This document shows positions 23,088 through 34,440 of a DNA stretch of 64,000 nucleotides, in pieces. The notes under the pieces are model-generated. The model made no database searches, was not told the DNA's origin, and saw only the letters and a list, made by a program, of their open reading frames with translations. The first letter of the stretch is position 1. Each line of letters starts with the position of its first letter. Source of the stretch: Capsicum annuum (Eukaryota > Streptophyta > Magnoliopsida > Solanales > Solanaceae); NCBI RefSeq assembly GCF_002878395.1, contig NC_061118.1, forward strand, positions 88,325,910 to 88,389,909, in the 5' to 3' direction. The position numbers were made by a program, and so were the translations under genes.

Positions 23088-24522
23088 TGATAAGTCGTCA
23101 ATTTGACAACTTGCTAGCACTTTTTAAGCCTAAATTATCATGCTTTTTCGTTGATTTGTTTTAAATTTCTTACTTAATACTCATTTGTGTAGGTAAAAGT
23201 TGAAAAGGGAAGATAAGCAAGTCATTCAAGTCAACAAGAGGCCAAATGTGAAAGAAAAGAGCCAAATGCCGAAAATCAGGCCCAAGAATCGACCCGCAGT
23301 TACTGCGATCGCAACCTAAGTGTTGCGATCGTGATTTGAGGTCAAGTCAAACCCTGGTGATCGTGAGCCGACTACCGTAATCGCGGAAGTTGGGAATTCG
23401 GTCAAGAGATGGCGATCGCGATGGGTCAAAAAAATTTCAAGGGTAGAATTATAATTTTCTTAAAGAGACCAAGAGCAAGGTAGCATTTGTGTAATATTTG
23501 GCAAATGTGAAATTGGGGCTTAAGTAGGGGTTTTTAGCTCAATTTTTATCATCTATCTTTAATCCATCTTGGCGCATCTTCTATTTTTCATATTTTGGGG
23601 AACACTATTATACTACTCTTGAGTGAAGAATACATTAGAGTAATTCCTAAGTGAAGGATTAACAATTTTCATTAAAGATTTATTGAAATTTAAAGTTTGG
23701 ATTTTCATTCTCTTTAACTTTCATAGATCAATTTATTGGAAATTTTGGTATATATTCCTTTCTATCTTTATGAGTACCTAATTCTTCCTCTTGGGGTAAT
23801 GCTTCAATAGGTAGTAATTAGTGCATGTGTGTTGTTTATTTATCTACATCTGGGTTTTGCTTTACTCAATGTTTGAACTAAAAAACTGGAAGTGAAAACT
23901 CCAATTGTTTTGGATCCCATACAATCCTTGAAAAAGGGTTGTTGGGTTAGGATTATTTGCAAACAACACCTTGATCTAGATTTTTTATTTGCACTATCTT
24001 AGAAATAATGTGTTAAGTGAATTGGCTAAGTTCATAAGCATCATCTCAGAAATAGGGATAATCAATTGAGGTTATGGATTGGTAAACTTGTTATGCTCGT
24101 AAGTTGTTCAAAAGAATCCATGAGAAAAATTCAGTATTTTATTGAAAGATTGACACCAATACCTCTAAACCTAGTGCACCCATAACTCTAGCTAAATTTG
24201 TATAAATTTAAAATTACCCATGTATGAGTTCGCACCTAGAATAGCATGACCCCAAGATCCGCTCTTAATTGATTACACTCCAATTATTCTTATCCTTGAG
24301 TTAGTCCTCTTGAAGTCCTAAATATTGTTATACTTTTTAACACGTTTGAAAACCCCCAAATATTTTTATCTCATATTTGAATTTAGCAAGCAACTTTCAT
24401 TTCGAACTTACTCGATCACCATTCACATTATTCCTCGTGGATTCTATCTTGACTCAAAGTTAGGTATTATATTGACAATGACCACCTTACACTTAATTTG
24501 GCGTGTAAGTTGAGTGTTATCA
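23088..24522 (+). repeat. Element C 3' LTR
   Basis: Starts tgataagtcgtcaatttgac, ends tgagtgttatca, 1435 bases, against 1448 for the 5' LTR. Word block at 23290-23427. Element D resumes at 24523. Confidence 0.92.
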
Positions 24523-25560
24523 ATGATGTCATAAATACCAAGTGTGATGATCTTATGACTAAGAAATTCACGATGGCTATCGAAAAATTCGCCACCAAGA
24601 AGCCTCTCACCACTTTAAATAAAGAAAGAGATGCATGTACGAAAAATAAGACAACTCTTATTCTCTGCTACGTACTAAAGTAAAGAAAGAAAAAGATCAT
24701 TCATCCGATGCACAAATCATTTATCAGATGCCCAAGATAATGTACTAGGAGGGATAACTCTACCTATCAAGAAGATTGACACAATAAACCCATTCTCAAG
24801 GCTACTGGGATAATTTGTAGCTTAAAATATGGCAGAAGAGATAACACTCCCTACGAAGTGTACAAAAAAGGTTTTACCAAACGTATACAAGCTATTTTAA
24901 AGGCTGGATATAATCCTAATAAGCCATCAAGGTTGGGAAAACTTCCATCAGAAAGTATAACAGGCAGACATATGAAGGCCTATGGTACACACAACCACCT
25001 CCAGTATGCATCTTTATAAGAAGGGCAGTTAGCAACTACATCACTTTGTAAGAGGAATCCGCTGCTTCCAATAAAAGGCCTTCATTCTTTAATTGGCTTG
25101 GGGAATCAATCGTAAGAACTTTTGTGTTCGAGATGTTGGGTCCTCTAAAAAAGAAGAAAAAATAAGCGTCGAAAAAGTTGTCAAAGTATGATGATACACT
25201 CTTCACCCAAGATATAGAAGGATTTCTATTGTTTGATTCCTTCTAGAATCAAGTGGAAAATATAATTGGTGGTTTCATGCAAAGAGTTGTTAAAAGCAAA
25301 GGCTCATACTGTAATTTATGCCAAGAAACATGAGGCAGATAAAGAAAGTGTTGGCTCTTACAACCCAAAATGAGAATTATGTCTTATCTCAAATGAAGTT
25401 TGATGAAAAAATGGAAAATACTTTTAGGTGTTACTACATATCCATCAACGATGATAATCCTCAAGAGGAAGAAGATACTGGAGATGCTCTATTGGAACTT
25501 GAAGAATGAGTGAAGGCCAAAACATCCCTTAAAGAAAGTCAATCTTAGAACTAATGAAGA
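24523..25560 (+). pseudogene. Element D protease-RT linker
   Basis: Frame DVINTKCDDLMTKKFTMAIE, then KKGFTKRIQAILKAGYNPNK and PSRLGKLPSESITGRHMK, followed by broken pieces such as HTVIYAKKHEADKE. The GYNP...RLGKLP signature is the conserved linker of Ogre-like polyproteins. At least ten stops and several frame changes. Confidence 0.7.
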
Positions 25561-25599
25561 CCCAAGACCAATATACCTGAGTGTTTTTCTATAAATAGA

Positions 25600-26480
25600 T
25601 GAAGAAATCACTGATCTAGATATACTCGAAGAATATAGGTATGTCTTCTCTTAGATTTATAGGGAGGTGTTTGGGTTAGATCAAAAAGTAGCAGTCCATT
25701 TGTTGGGAATCAAGAATGGTGCTCGTCCTATTAAGCAAGCCCAAAGGTGATTTAGGCTAGAGTTGGTTCCATTGATTGAAAATAAAGTTAACAAAATCAT
25801 CGAGGTTGGATTTATTCATGAATTTAAATACCCCACAAGGATTTTCAGCATTGTTCCTGTGTGGAAGAAGAATGTCCAAAATCGAGTTTGTGTCGACTTT
25901 AATGATCTCAACAATGTATGACCTAAGGATGATTTTCCAATCTCCATTCTGTAGTTTATAATTGATGACACTACTGGTTATGAGGCAGTGTCCTTCATGG
26001 ATAGTTCATTCGACTTTAACAAAATTCACATGGCACCAAAGGATGAAGAAATCATTGCATTTTGTACACCCAAAGGTATTTATTGCTACAAGGTGATGCC
26101 TTTTTATTTGAAGAACACTGGTGACAATTATCAAAGGGCTATGCAAAACATCTTTGAAGTCCTACTCCATAAAAATATTGAGTGTTATGTTGATGACTTA
26201 GTGGTGAAGTCATGAAAGAGAGACAGCCACTTGAATAACCTTAGAATGGTATTTGAGTTGCTCTGAAGATACCAACATAGGATGAATCCATTGAAATGTC
26301 CCTTCAGAGTCACTCCTGGAAAGTTCCTTGGATTTATTATAGATATCGAGGAATTGAATTGATCAGGATAAGGTCGATGAGTTAAAAAATCTTCAATGAA
26401 GGCTAGCATATTTAAGGAAGTCCATCTCAAACCTGACCAGGAATTGTCAACCATTTAATCATCTCATGAAGAAGGATGCT
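25600..26480 (+). pseudogene. Element D reverse transcriptase
   Basis: Segments in order: VFGLDQKVAVHLLGIKNGAR, IIEVGFIHEFKYPTRIFSIV, VCVDFNDLNNV, YEAVSFMDSSFDFNKIHMAP, AFCTPKGIYCYKVMPFYLKN, then ECYVDDLVVKS. The catalytic YVDD (near 26190-26201) is intact. Stops occur at Gln, Arg and Trp-like positions. The following PLKCPFRVTPGKFLGFI is the RT thumb. Confidence 0.88.
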
Positions 26481-26499
26481 CCTTTTTAATAGGACCAAG

Positions 26500-26950
26500 A
26501 TCAGTAAGGCATTTGATAGTATCAAATCATACTTGATAAAGCCTATCATTCTTGCGACACCTATACCTGGAAAATCATTGATACTCTACATTGAGGCACA
26601 AGAAAGGATAGTTGGAGAACTACTGGCATAAGAAAATGGTGAAGGTAAAGAAAATTCTCTTTACTATCTGAGAAGAATAATAAAACTAAATGAGCTAAAT
26701 TATTATCCAACTGAAAAGTTTTGTTTTTCATTGACCTTCTTAATCCAAAAGATAAAACACTACTTTCAAGCTCATGTTATCTGTCTTGTTTCTAGGGCTA
26801 ATTCCATTAAGCTTCTGATGTCAAAACTAGTCCTTAGTGATTGATTTGCGAGGTGATACCTTCAAATTCAACAGTTTAAGTTTATGTAGATTCCCTAAAA
26901 GGATGTTAAAGGATAAGCATTGGCAAAATTCTTGACAGACTACCCGATAC
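26500..26950 (+). pseudogene. Element D first RNase H
   Basis: FDSIKSYLIKPIILATPIPG, then LYIEAQERIVGELLA, LYYLRRIIKLNELNYYPTEK and FSLTFLIQKIKHYFQAHV are the standard gypsy RNase H order, although the first catalytic Asp of the family is not obvious (YIEAQE). Ends AKFLTDYP. Broken by stops and small indels. Confidence 0.75.
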
Positions 26951-26999
26951 TTAATGATTAAAATTGACCGATGAACTCTTGGCTGAAGATGCAATGGTT

Positions 27000-27440
27000 A
27001 TTGAAGCCAGGCCCCTGTAAAATATTTACTTTGATGTCACTATACATTGAGGGGGAGCTGGTGTTGGCATAGTGCTTGTAACTCCACAAGTAGAGGTCAT
27101 CCCATACTCTTTTACCTTGATAAATCATTGCTCCAACAATGTTGTTGAATATCAAGTGCTAATACATAGACTTGAGATGGCAGTTGATATTATGCAACTG
27201 TAATTACAAGTATTTGGTGACTCTTAATTAGTGATCAATCAGTTCTTGGGAAGTTATGAAGTCAGAAATCCAAAGCTACGCCTATATTATGATTATGCTC
27301 AGAAGTTAATAGGATGGCTTGGAGAAGTAACCCCCCAATATGTGCCAAGAAAAGAAAATAAGCAAGTTGATGCCATAGTTATTTTGGCCTGAACCCTAAC
27401 TCTTCCAAATTAAACATGAGTTACTATCCACCAAGAATGG
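27000..27440 (+). pseudogene. Element D second (archaeal-type) RNase H
   Basis: NIYFDVTIH.GGAGVGIVLV (first Asp), PYSFTLINHCSNNVVEYQVL (Glu), LEMAVDIMQL, LQVFGDS.LVINQFLGSYEV (Asp), YVPRKENKQVDAIVILA. A second RNase H after the usual one is known from the Tat lineage. The D, E, D residues are visible despite stops. Confidence 0.82.
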
Positions 27441-28745
27441 GTAGTACCACCATTGAATGAGGATGAGGAAGTAGAAAATAAGGTTGAGCACCTTGTCGCT
27501 GTTTCTGAAGTCATAAAGAAAGATTAACAGCAACCTGTCATTGACTACTTGTGTTGTAGGATACTTCCAGAGGATCCAAGGGAAAAGTCTAACATCAGTC
27601 ATCATGTACCTCACTTTCTTTACAATAAATACATGCTATACAAAAAATCATTTGAAGGAGTACTCTTGCGATGTTTGGGAGAGGAAGAAGCAGTTCGTGC
27701 TTTGCAAGAAGCACACTCAAGAGTTTATTAATCCCACCCATCTAAACCAAAGCTTCATTTTAATATTAAAAGGATGATGTATTATTGGACAACGATGGTG
27801 AAAGATTTCTTGGACTATACCACAAGATACAAAGTTTGCCAATTCCATGTGAATTTTACACATAAATCTCCTAAAGTATTACATCGAACTATAGTATCCT
27901 GGCCATTCAATTCTTGGGGATTGGATGTTGTTGGAACACTGCCAAAATCTTTTGGTGGACACTTTTACATCTATGCCGCGACTGGTTACTTCTCAAAATG
28001 GGTCAAAGCTGTTGCTCCCAAAGAATAAAAGAAAGAAAATATTACAAAATTTATACGAGTGAATATCATCTACCGCTTTGGAATCCCTCAATACATAATA
28101 ACAAATAATGGCAAGCTATTTGATAACAAATTGATGTACAAAATTTATGATCTCTTTGGTTTCAAGAAGCATAAGTCTTTTATGTACCATGCTGCTGCCA
28201 ATGGTTTTGTGGAAGCATTCAATAAGACTTTATTCAATCTATTGAATAAAGTCATCTCTAAGTCCAAATAAGACTGTCATGAATGAAAGAAAGAAGCTTT
28301 GTATCCATATAGGATGACTTACTACACACCAACGTGCACAAACCCATACTCACTTTCTTTTGGAGTTGAAGCAGTCCTACAACTTGAGCTTCAAATACCT
28401 ATCTTAGGACTAGTTATTCAAGAAGGGGTCACTCAAGAAGAAAATGCTAAGTTGCATCTTTTGGAGTTGGAAGCTCTTGATGAGAAAAGACCAGAGGCTT
28501 AACAAAATATTAAATATGATCAATCTAATTTATCTTGTTCATTCAATAAAAAGGTTCTCTTGAGGTGCTTTAAAGTTGGAGATCAAGTCCTTGCAGTAAG
28601 GAGGCCCATAATTTCTTCTTGTAAGTCTGGGAGAAAATTCACCCTAGATTAGGATGGACCATATGATGTACATGAGGCATATTGAAATGGTTATTACAAT
28701 GGTCCTATAAATGCCATGTTCTTGAAGAAGTACTATCCTTGAAGG
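27440..28745 (+). pseudogene. Element D integrase
   Basis: YLCCRILPEDPREKSNISHH leads to the zinc domain (HFNIKRMMYYWTTMVKDF, then TTRYKVCQFH, with the first Cys of the pair changed to Tyr). The core shows SWGLDVVGTLPKSFGGH, FGIPQYIITNNGKLFDNKLM and HAAANGFVEAFNKTL. The second catalytic Asp is Asn (ITNNGK), so it is dead. The C-terminal GDQVLAVRRPI and GPINAMFLKKYYP close the polyprotein near 28740. Confidence 0.88.
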
Positions 28746-29480
28746 AAGATAACACTCCTTAAGGCACGAGTATAAATTGCATGTTCATTCCTGGCCTGCA
28801 AGAGTATAAACTGTGTACGGTTCAAAAAAATATGCTATCTTAAAAACCTCTAAATAGGGGACCTAGGCAAAACTTAGGACACAAAAAAATATTAAAATAC
28901 TCACCCAGAACTATGTTGTGACTTGATCCTCTTCACTGAGGTATGTAGGCGCTTGGAATTTCATTCTAAGTTCAGTTGAAAGAGTGTCAAAAAATACATG
29001 TTTACGCTTGATCCGACATGAAACTCAAGTATGCAAATACTTCAATTGATTTTTGAACTTATGGCAAATATTTGTGGCTTAATGCGGGGCAGCCCATTAA
29101 ACAGAAAGGGAACTCCTTCGATGGAATTTGGAATACCCAAAGCTTATTGTTTAGGGCACGAATTTGCCAAGCCAACACTTATTAAGTTTTCAAGTTAAAA
29201 TCTTTAATTCCTAAAGCTTTAGAACTAAAGTTTCAAGTCCAACTCAATTATGAGACAAAGACATAAGGTCGATGGTCAATAAGTTAGAAAAATAAAGCCA
29301 AGATTTAATATCATAACATCAACACATCAAATAAGCGAGCAATTCTTGAAGTTCAAATCCAAAAGAAATATGGAAAGAAATGTACAATATAAAGATTAGA
29401 GAGTTTCTATTGTAGCTAATAAATCCAACTACTCAATAAAATGCTAAAATAAAGTGATAAGAAAGTTTGAAGAAAAAGAA
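28746..29480 (+). other. Element D post-pol spacer
   Basis: No reading frame. Contains cacgagtataaattgcatg and agagtataaactgtgtacg, two related phrases 30 bases apart, and at 28909-28955 a block (gaactatgttgtgacttgat, ctgaggtatgtaggcgc) of the kind that is repeated downstream of pol in Ogre-like elements. Role unknown. Confidence 0.6.
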
Positions 29481-31703
29481 ACATCTCCTAAGGCTAATCT
29501 AAGTATAGCATATAATTAACTAAATCTTGTAGACTAGCCTCTAAATTTTGCTTCTTTATATCTACGACATTTGAGGCATTTTCTATTGCCATAGAGATGT
29601 TAAAACACTTGTGAAACTCTTCCTCAGCAGTTGAAACTTTGGAATCCACCTCTTCATCTTCTTGCTTGGCAGCATCTTGGTGAGCTTTTAACTTTTTCAC
29701 CTTCTTAAAAGATTTAAAAGAAGTAGATACTTTTTCAGATTTCTCATCCCTTTCCCATAATACAAGCTTAAGATATTCTTTGGCTTTCAAATATGGCTCT
29801 GAATCTTTAATTGTTGCGGGTGTATCAACAAGGGTGGATCGTGCTTAGTCATAGAAAGTTTCAAGCATAAAAAAAGACCCCAACAAATTTTCCAAAGGAG
29901 AAATATCTGCATCCATTCTACTTAGACTGGTGTGAATACTAGCTCAGACTTTTATGATAAATTCCGTTTTAAGCTCTAATACAACATTAAGCTCTAATAC
30001 AACATTCTTGCCATCAAGACATACTTACAGTTGGTCGCTAGGTAAAACGTGATTCTACATTTGGTTTGGCTTTACCACGAGGATTATAAGTGACCTCTTT
30101 GGATGGAAAAAGTAACTCTCTTGAGTTTGGACCTACTAAGACTCACTACTATCTTGTGGCTTCTTTGGTGAGGATCTTCCAAAACTTGGATATTTTTTGG
30201 CTATACACACAAAGAAAAACATCATATGTGGGGTATATAAAGGTTACTCATATGCTATGAAATAGTAGAGAGTTAAGTCATTGCCTTTTCAATGGTTGGC
30301 GGAGTCCTCGAAGAACTTTCATCACTAGCAAGAATCTCCATATGGGTGTTAGTATTACCTAGATTTTCCAATCATGGTTTTACCTTCTTCCAACAACGAT
30401 CTCTATGACTACTATCACTCTCATCTTGAGTTGGTCATTTGTTGAAAGACTATTGAGTCAGGGAAGGCGACTCCTCTTTTTGAGCTTCTGCAGATAGACG
30501 TCTCTTGACTTTGTATGGAATAACTACCTTAGATTTCAAAATAGTAATCTTAACCACAATTGGGACTTCCTTATTATGTTCTTAAGGAGTGTTGATAATA
30601 CAACCTATGACATTCACCAAAGATTGCAAGTTAGCTTCAAGAAAGTTCTTATGAACTTTGTCCCATCAATATTTATACGCAGTGGAGGAGTATTTTTGCA
30701 TATTGGGTGCGGATTTAGGAAAATTTGCTTTCGACATAGATCCATGCAAAATACAAATTCAATAAAATCTAAGGCCTTCATATAGTGAAGCACTGTGAAT
30801 ATCACCTTCCAGGATTTTAGGGTGTTTTGATAAAACCCAAACTAACGGATAAATTAGTGTGGACTTTATGGATCAAGTATGGATTAGGCTCCATACCTAA
30901 AAAGGAAGAAGTTAAAATGAAGGCTTATGAAGTAACTTATCTCCGACTCTTCATCATTATCATTGTCCACAAAATAACAAAGGTTTGAATTGGTTAGCAT
31001 GGTGGAAGTATAAATAACAATGTCTGCTTAATTAATACGCTTCCTGGCAAGCTTTCCATTAAAATACCTTGCCCCACCTTCACCAAAATATGCTGCCATC
31101 AATGGAATGGATGGTTCATTAGAAAGTGGAAAATGTATCTTATAGTAGTAAGTAAGTACCCCATACACATAATGAATAGGAAATGATACTTTAAGGTTCC
31201 TAAGCTGTGAGGATTTATAGATTCTATTTAGACCATTATAAATGCTCGATAAGACCACAACTGCAAGACTGAATAATTATTTATCTTCCATCATAGTTGC
31301 AATTCTAAAAGTTCCAATACGAATGAAATCTCCATCCTTAGAAATAAATAACAAGGTGCACAACCAATATGATAGAAATATTGCCAAATATGTATCGGTC
31401 CTACATTTATACCTCAATAAAAGTATAGAAAATATCTCATCATCTATACTTGATCACTTTGTTTCTTTCAAAATAGTCCTAATATGGTTATGTGTCGACT
31501 TCAAGCAGGCAGATTTTTTCTCCTTTCTCAATAGAGTTGACTCGTATCTTAATACCCCTTTGCACTAAAATTTAATACACTTTCTTAGAGGAACCCTCGG
31601 ATTATAAGCCTCTCCTTCTTGAAGATTTTGGAAGGATACAAATAAGAATATAGAAGAATAAGGAAAAAATTTATCATTCTTTTCATCGACACCTGTAAGA
31701 TCC
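29480..31703 (-). pseudogene. Antisense plant mobile domain (PMD, aminotransferase-like) frame in element D
   Basis: Read on the minus strand from 31703 to 29480. It shows FRIATMMEDK, VVLSSIYNGLNRIYKSSQ, VSFPIHYVYGVLTYYYK, MAAYFGEGGARYFNGKLARK and, further on, YFVDNDNDEESEISYFISL, then a C-terminal charged coiled-coil-like part (EEVDSKVSTAEEEFHKC). The FPIHYVYGWL-like and GEGGARYF-like motifs are those of PMD proteins, which occur in DNA transposons and as extra frames of some Tat-lineage elements. It lies antisense to gag-pol. Many stops and frameshifts. The N-terminus is cut off by the insertion of E at 31704. Confidence 0.72.
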
Positions 31704-32130
31704 TATAATACCCCAATCGTTTCTTTTGAGTGAATATGGATGACTTATAAATTTATTGTTACTTATATCATGTTTTATTTCCCTAAATTATACTATCTAT
31801 CATGTGGAGAATTGGATAAGCTTTCTATCGACATAAGATTCACCTGAATCGGACACCCGGTGAGGAAGTTAGAGCCATTTTGTAATTCCCCAAAACTCTA
31901 ACCAATAGTTCAACTATGAATCAAGCTCTTGAAAAATAAATTATAGTGATTTGGTTGTTTTATAATCAAGTATGGTGTGTATTAAGGCCTTAAATATGTC
32001 CTAACGATTTGGCGAATGAAAACATTCCTTACCAATTGAGTTCTTGGGAAGGATATTAGTATAGTCAACTTGAAACGAGTATATCTCTCATTATACTTGG
32101 AATTTTTGAGCTCATAACCTATCAACAGAT

Positions 32131-32207
32131 ATACAATTGAATTATCTTTCCAATTATACCAATTTTTCCAAAATTTGATATCGGAACAAAGAGTTATGTC
32201 CATTTTA
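32131..32207 (+). repeat. Conserved LTR block shared with element A (E 5' LTR copy)
   Basis: atctttccaattatacc ... gatatcggaacaaagagtta ... ccatttt. The reverse complement aligns with 8985-9060. The second E copy is at 38731-38800 (agttatgcccattttactcc). Confidence 0.75.
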
Positions 32208-32230
32208 CTCCAACATAGTAAAGCTGGAAA

Positions 32231-32380
32231 ATGGTGACAACGGTTCTGACGGGCTGTCACGTTTCTGACGTCATTTTTGACGACGTCATCAGTCTTAGTC
32301 TTAAAATAAAAAATTTGACCCTTTTTTGACAACATTTATAACGGCTAATCACGGGTTTGACAGCCTATTACGGATGTCGT
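32231..32380 (+). repeat. Inverted-word block in E 5' LTR (word GACGTC)
   Basis: acggttctgacgggctgtca, cgtttctgacgtca, tttttgacgacgtcatcag, ataacggctaatcacgggtt, tgacagcctattacgg and gatgtcgttagcc. The right LTR has the equivalent at 38825-39005, with an added tgatgacatttctgacaac segment. Confidence 0.75.
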
Positions 32381-32453
32381 TAGCCATTTTTTTAACAATT
32401 AAGGGGCATTTTTAAAAGGGTATTTTGGAGTTTTCCACCCATTTTGACCCTCT

Positions 32454-32464
32454 CTATATATATC
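32454..32464 (+). promoter_or_regulatory. TATA box, E 5' LTR
   Basis: ctatatatatcc after a C-rich stretch (ccacccattttgaccctct), about 75 bases downstream of the word block. Conserved in the 3' LTR at 39078-39090. Probable core promoter. Confidence 0.65.
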
Positions 32465-34428
32465 CAAGTAAAGAATAAAGATTCATTCTTCTTCCATTAC
32501 ATCAAGAATACTAAGGTTTCTCTCTAAAAAATCCAATCCAAATTTCCCAAGAACATCAAGAATCAAATCATAGATTTGATAAATTAGTTTAAGATTCAAG
32601 GAGCCCAAGTCAAAAGCATCAAGAACCCTAAATAAAGAAGTGGAAAAGGAGTCTATAACAAGTTTCTTCATTCAAATCCATAATCAAGGTATGTGGAATT
32701 TGAACAAGAACACTTCTTTCATTCTTGTGCCTAAAGATTTAATTTCTACTATTGAAATCCATAATTTTTCAAAGTGGGTTTACACCCAAATTACTTTATT
32801 AATGATATATGATATTTGAGCTATTCAAGATCGATACAGATAACTATTTTATCATTTTATTTCTTAAATTGAGAACTTATGCCACGAGTTGAATATTATT
32901 ATTATGAGTTGATCATTTCCAAATGATTTGAGATAAGAGTCATGATTTAAACTTTTCTATGAGAATTTTTATTATTGAATATATATATTGATATTTGAGC
33001 TTGAGAGTCAAGAATGATTTCTATGATGTTTTCTTGAAGTTTTTGATACATGATTATTTTACAACTTCCAAATTATGACTTGATATTTAATATTGTGAAT
33101 TTCATGTCCTACCATGAGTTGGTATTTCAAGTGCTTTCAAGACATGTGTCAATCTTTAACCTTCCTTATGACAAATTAGATTATTGAGTATATTGATTCA
33201 TAAGATTGAGTTGCTATAATGAGTCTTGATATTTCGTCAAAGTTATTATTGTTGCCATGACTAAATGAATTGATACATCTTGATGTTGAGAAATATTGTT
33301 TAATTTTGAGTCGTGTTAGGAATCCACAGTTGTATATGATTTACCGATAAGATATATATTTATGTTTTAGTCTTTATAATGGACCCACAAATTGATATTG
33401 ATTAAGGTGGATTTCCTAATGCGTTCTGAGCTGATTCTGAGAGGAGTATTTAGCACTGAGCAGAAAATGTAATATTTCCCCAAAACTACGTGCCACCATA
33501 GGATTGATATTGGTGATTGTGGGCTAGAGGCCGAGTATGGGATTGTGATTGAGAAATTGAGGTTGTACTCCTTGGCAAGAGTACGACACCCTCGCCAATA
33601 TGGGGTTCTCTCCTTAGGAGGGCAAAACTTTGGACTCCATGCGGCTCACATGGTGTAGTTACATCGGTTATAAGAAACTTCCAAGTCCATAAGAGTTCAA
33701 GTTTCATGAGTTACCGAGTCACTCTTAGTCATAATTTAAAGAGTTTGAGTTAAGTATAATGATTTATGAGATTTATAATGCTTGTATTACTATTGATGAT
33801 TTACAAGGAATATATTTCAGTTAATTCAAGTAAAGAAAGTTGTTATCATCAGTATGCATGATTTTTATAAACATTTATGATATTATGTATAATTTTGCAT
33901 TGCACCCCCATATATTCAGTATGTTCCTTAAAGTACTGACCCCCATATATTTCTATATGAAATAGTGCCTTATAATGTAGGTACAAGTTATAGCACAGAT
34001 ACTGCATTTAGTCAGTTCACAGCTTCCAGTCAGCAGGTGATGATTTCTTTTGATTCAAGGGCATGAGTTAGTTATACTATTCAAGAAGTGTTGTATTTTT
34101 CTTACTTTAGTCGTATTGAGATTGGGTAGTTGGGATTCATGACCTATCTATCTGAAGTCAGTACCAGTAGAGACTTCATAGATAGTCAGTAGAAGGTTAT
34201 GTATTTAATTTCAGTTTTATTTGTAAAAGTAGAGTTGTAATCTTGTAAAGTTTATGTTTATATTAATCAAGTTCAGAGAAGTTTTATATTTTCACTAACT
34301 TGATATAGATTTAAGCATTTTATCCAGTTGTTTATGAGTTATGCCAGTAGGAGGGTTAGCTTGGGGTCACTTGCACCCCTAAGCACCATTTGACGTCTTG
34401 GGACCCAAATTTTAAGGCGTTACAAACT

Positions 34429-34440
34429 TGGTATTAGAGA
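34429..34440 (+). other. Element E primer binding site (initiator tRNA-Met type)
   Basis: tggtattagaga five bases after the LTR end, two changes from TGGTATCAGAGC. Confidence 0.82.

Larger units (their letters stand above)
18031..24522 (+). mobile_element. Element C: non-autonomous LTR element with tRNA-Asp primer site
   Basis: LTRs 18031-19478 and 23088-24522, primer site, short gag-like frame, a conserved GGGAGGCAACCC box, a 2.4-kb non-coding 3' region and a purine tract. No protease, RT or integrase can be found in the 3.6-kb interior, so it must have used enzymes of another element. Flanks attat (18026-18030) and atgat (24523-24527) could be a 5-bp target duplication with one mismatch. 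It splits the frame of element D. A relative in the opposite orientation is element H. Confidence 0.88.
24523..31703 (+). mobile_element. Element D: Tat/Ogre-like gypsy element, right part
   Basis: Continues the frame cut at 18030, then linker, RT, RNase H, a second archaeal-type RNase H, integrase, a spacer and an antisense extra reading frame. The double RNase H is the hallmark of the Tat lineage. It ends at 31703, where element E inserted; its own LTRs, gag and primer site are not in the window. Stops are frequent throughout. Confidence 0.88.
31704..34424 (+). repeat. Element E 5' LTR
   Basis: Starts tataataccccaatcg (TG mutated to TA) and ends aaggcgttaca, 2721 bases. Aligns with 38280-40505 at roughly 90% by eye. 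In sense order: conserved block 32131-32207, word block 32231-32380, TATA-like box 32454-32464, then a long transcribed part. Confidence 0.92.

Noticed and set aside
24523..28745. Endogenous pararetrovirus, considered because of the RT and scattered plant-virus-like motifs
   Set aside because: The region has integrase and a second RNase H in the gypsy order and no movement-protein or coat-protein motif.
29494..29790. Independent small coiled-coil gene on the minus strand
   Set aside because: In line with the PMD frame upstream and best read as its C-terminal part.
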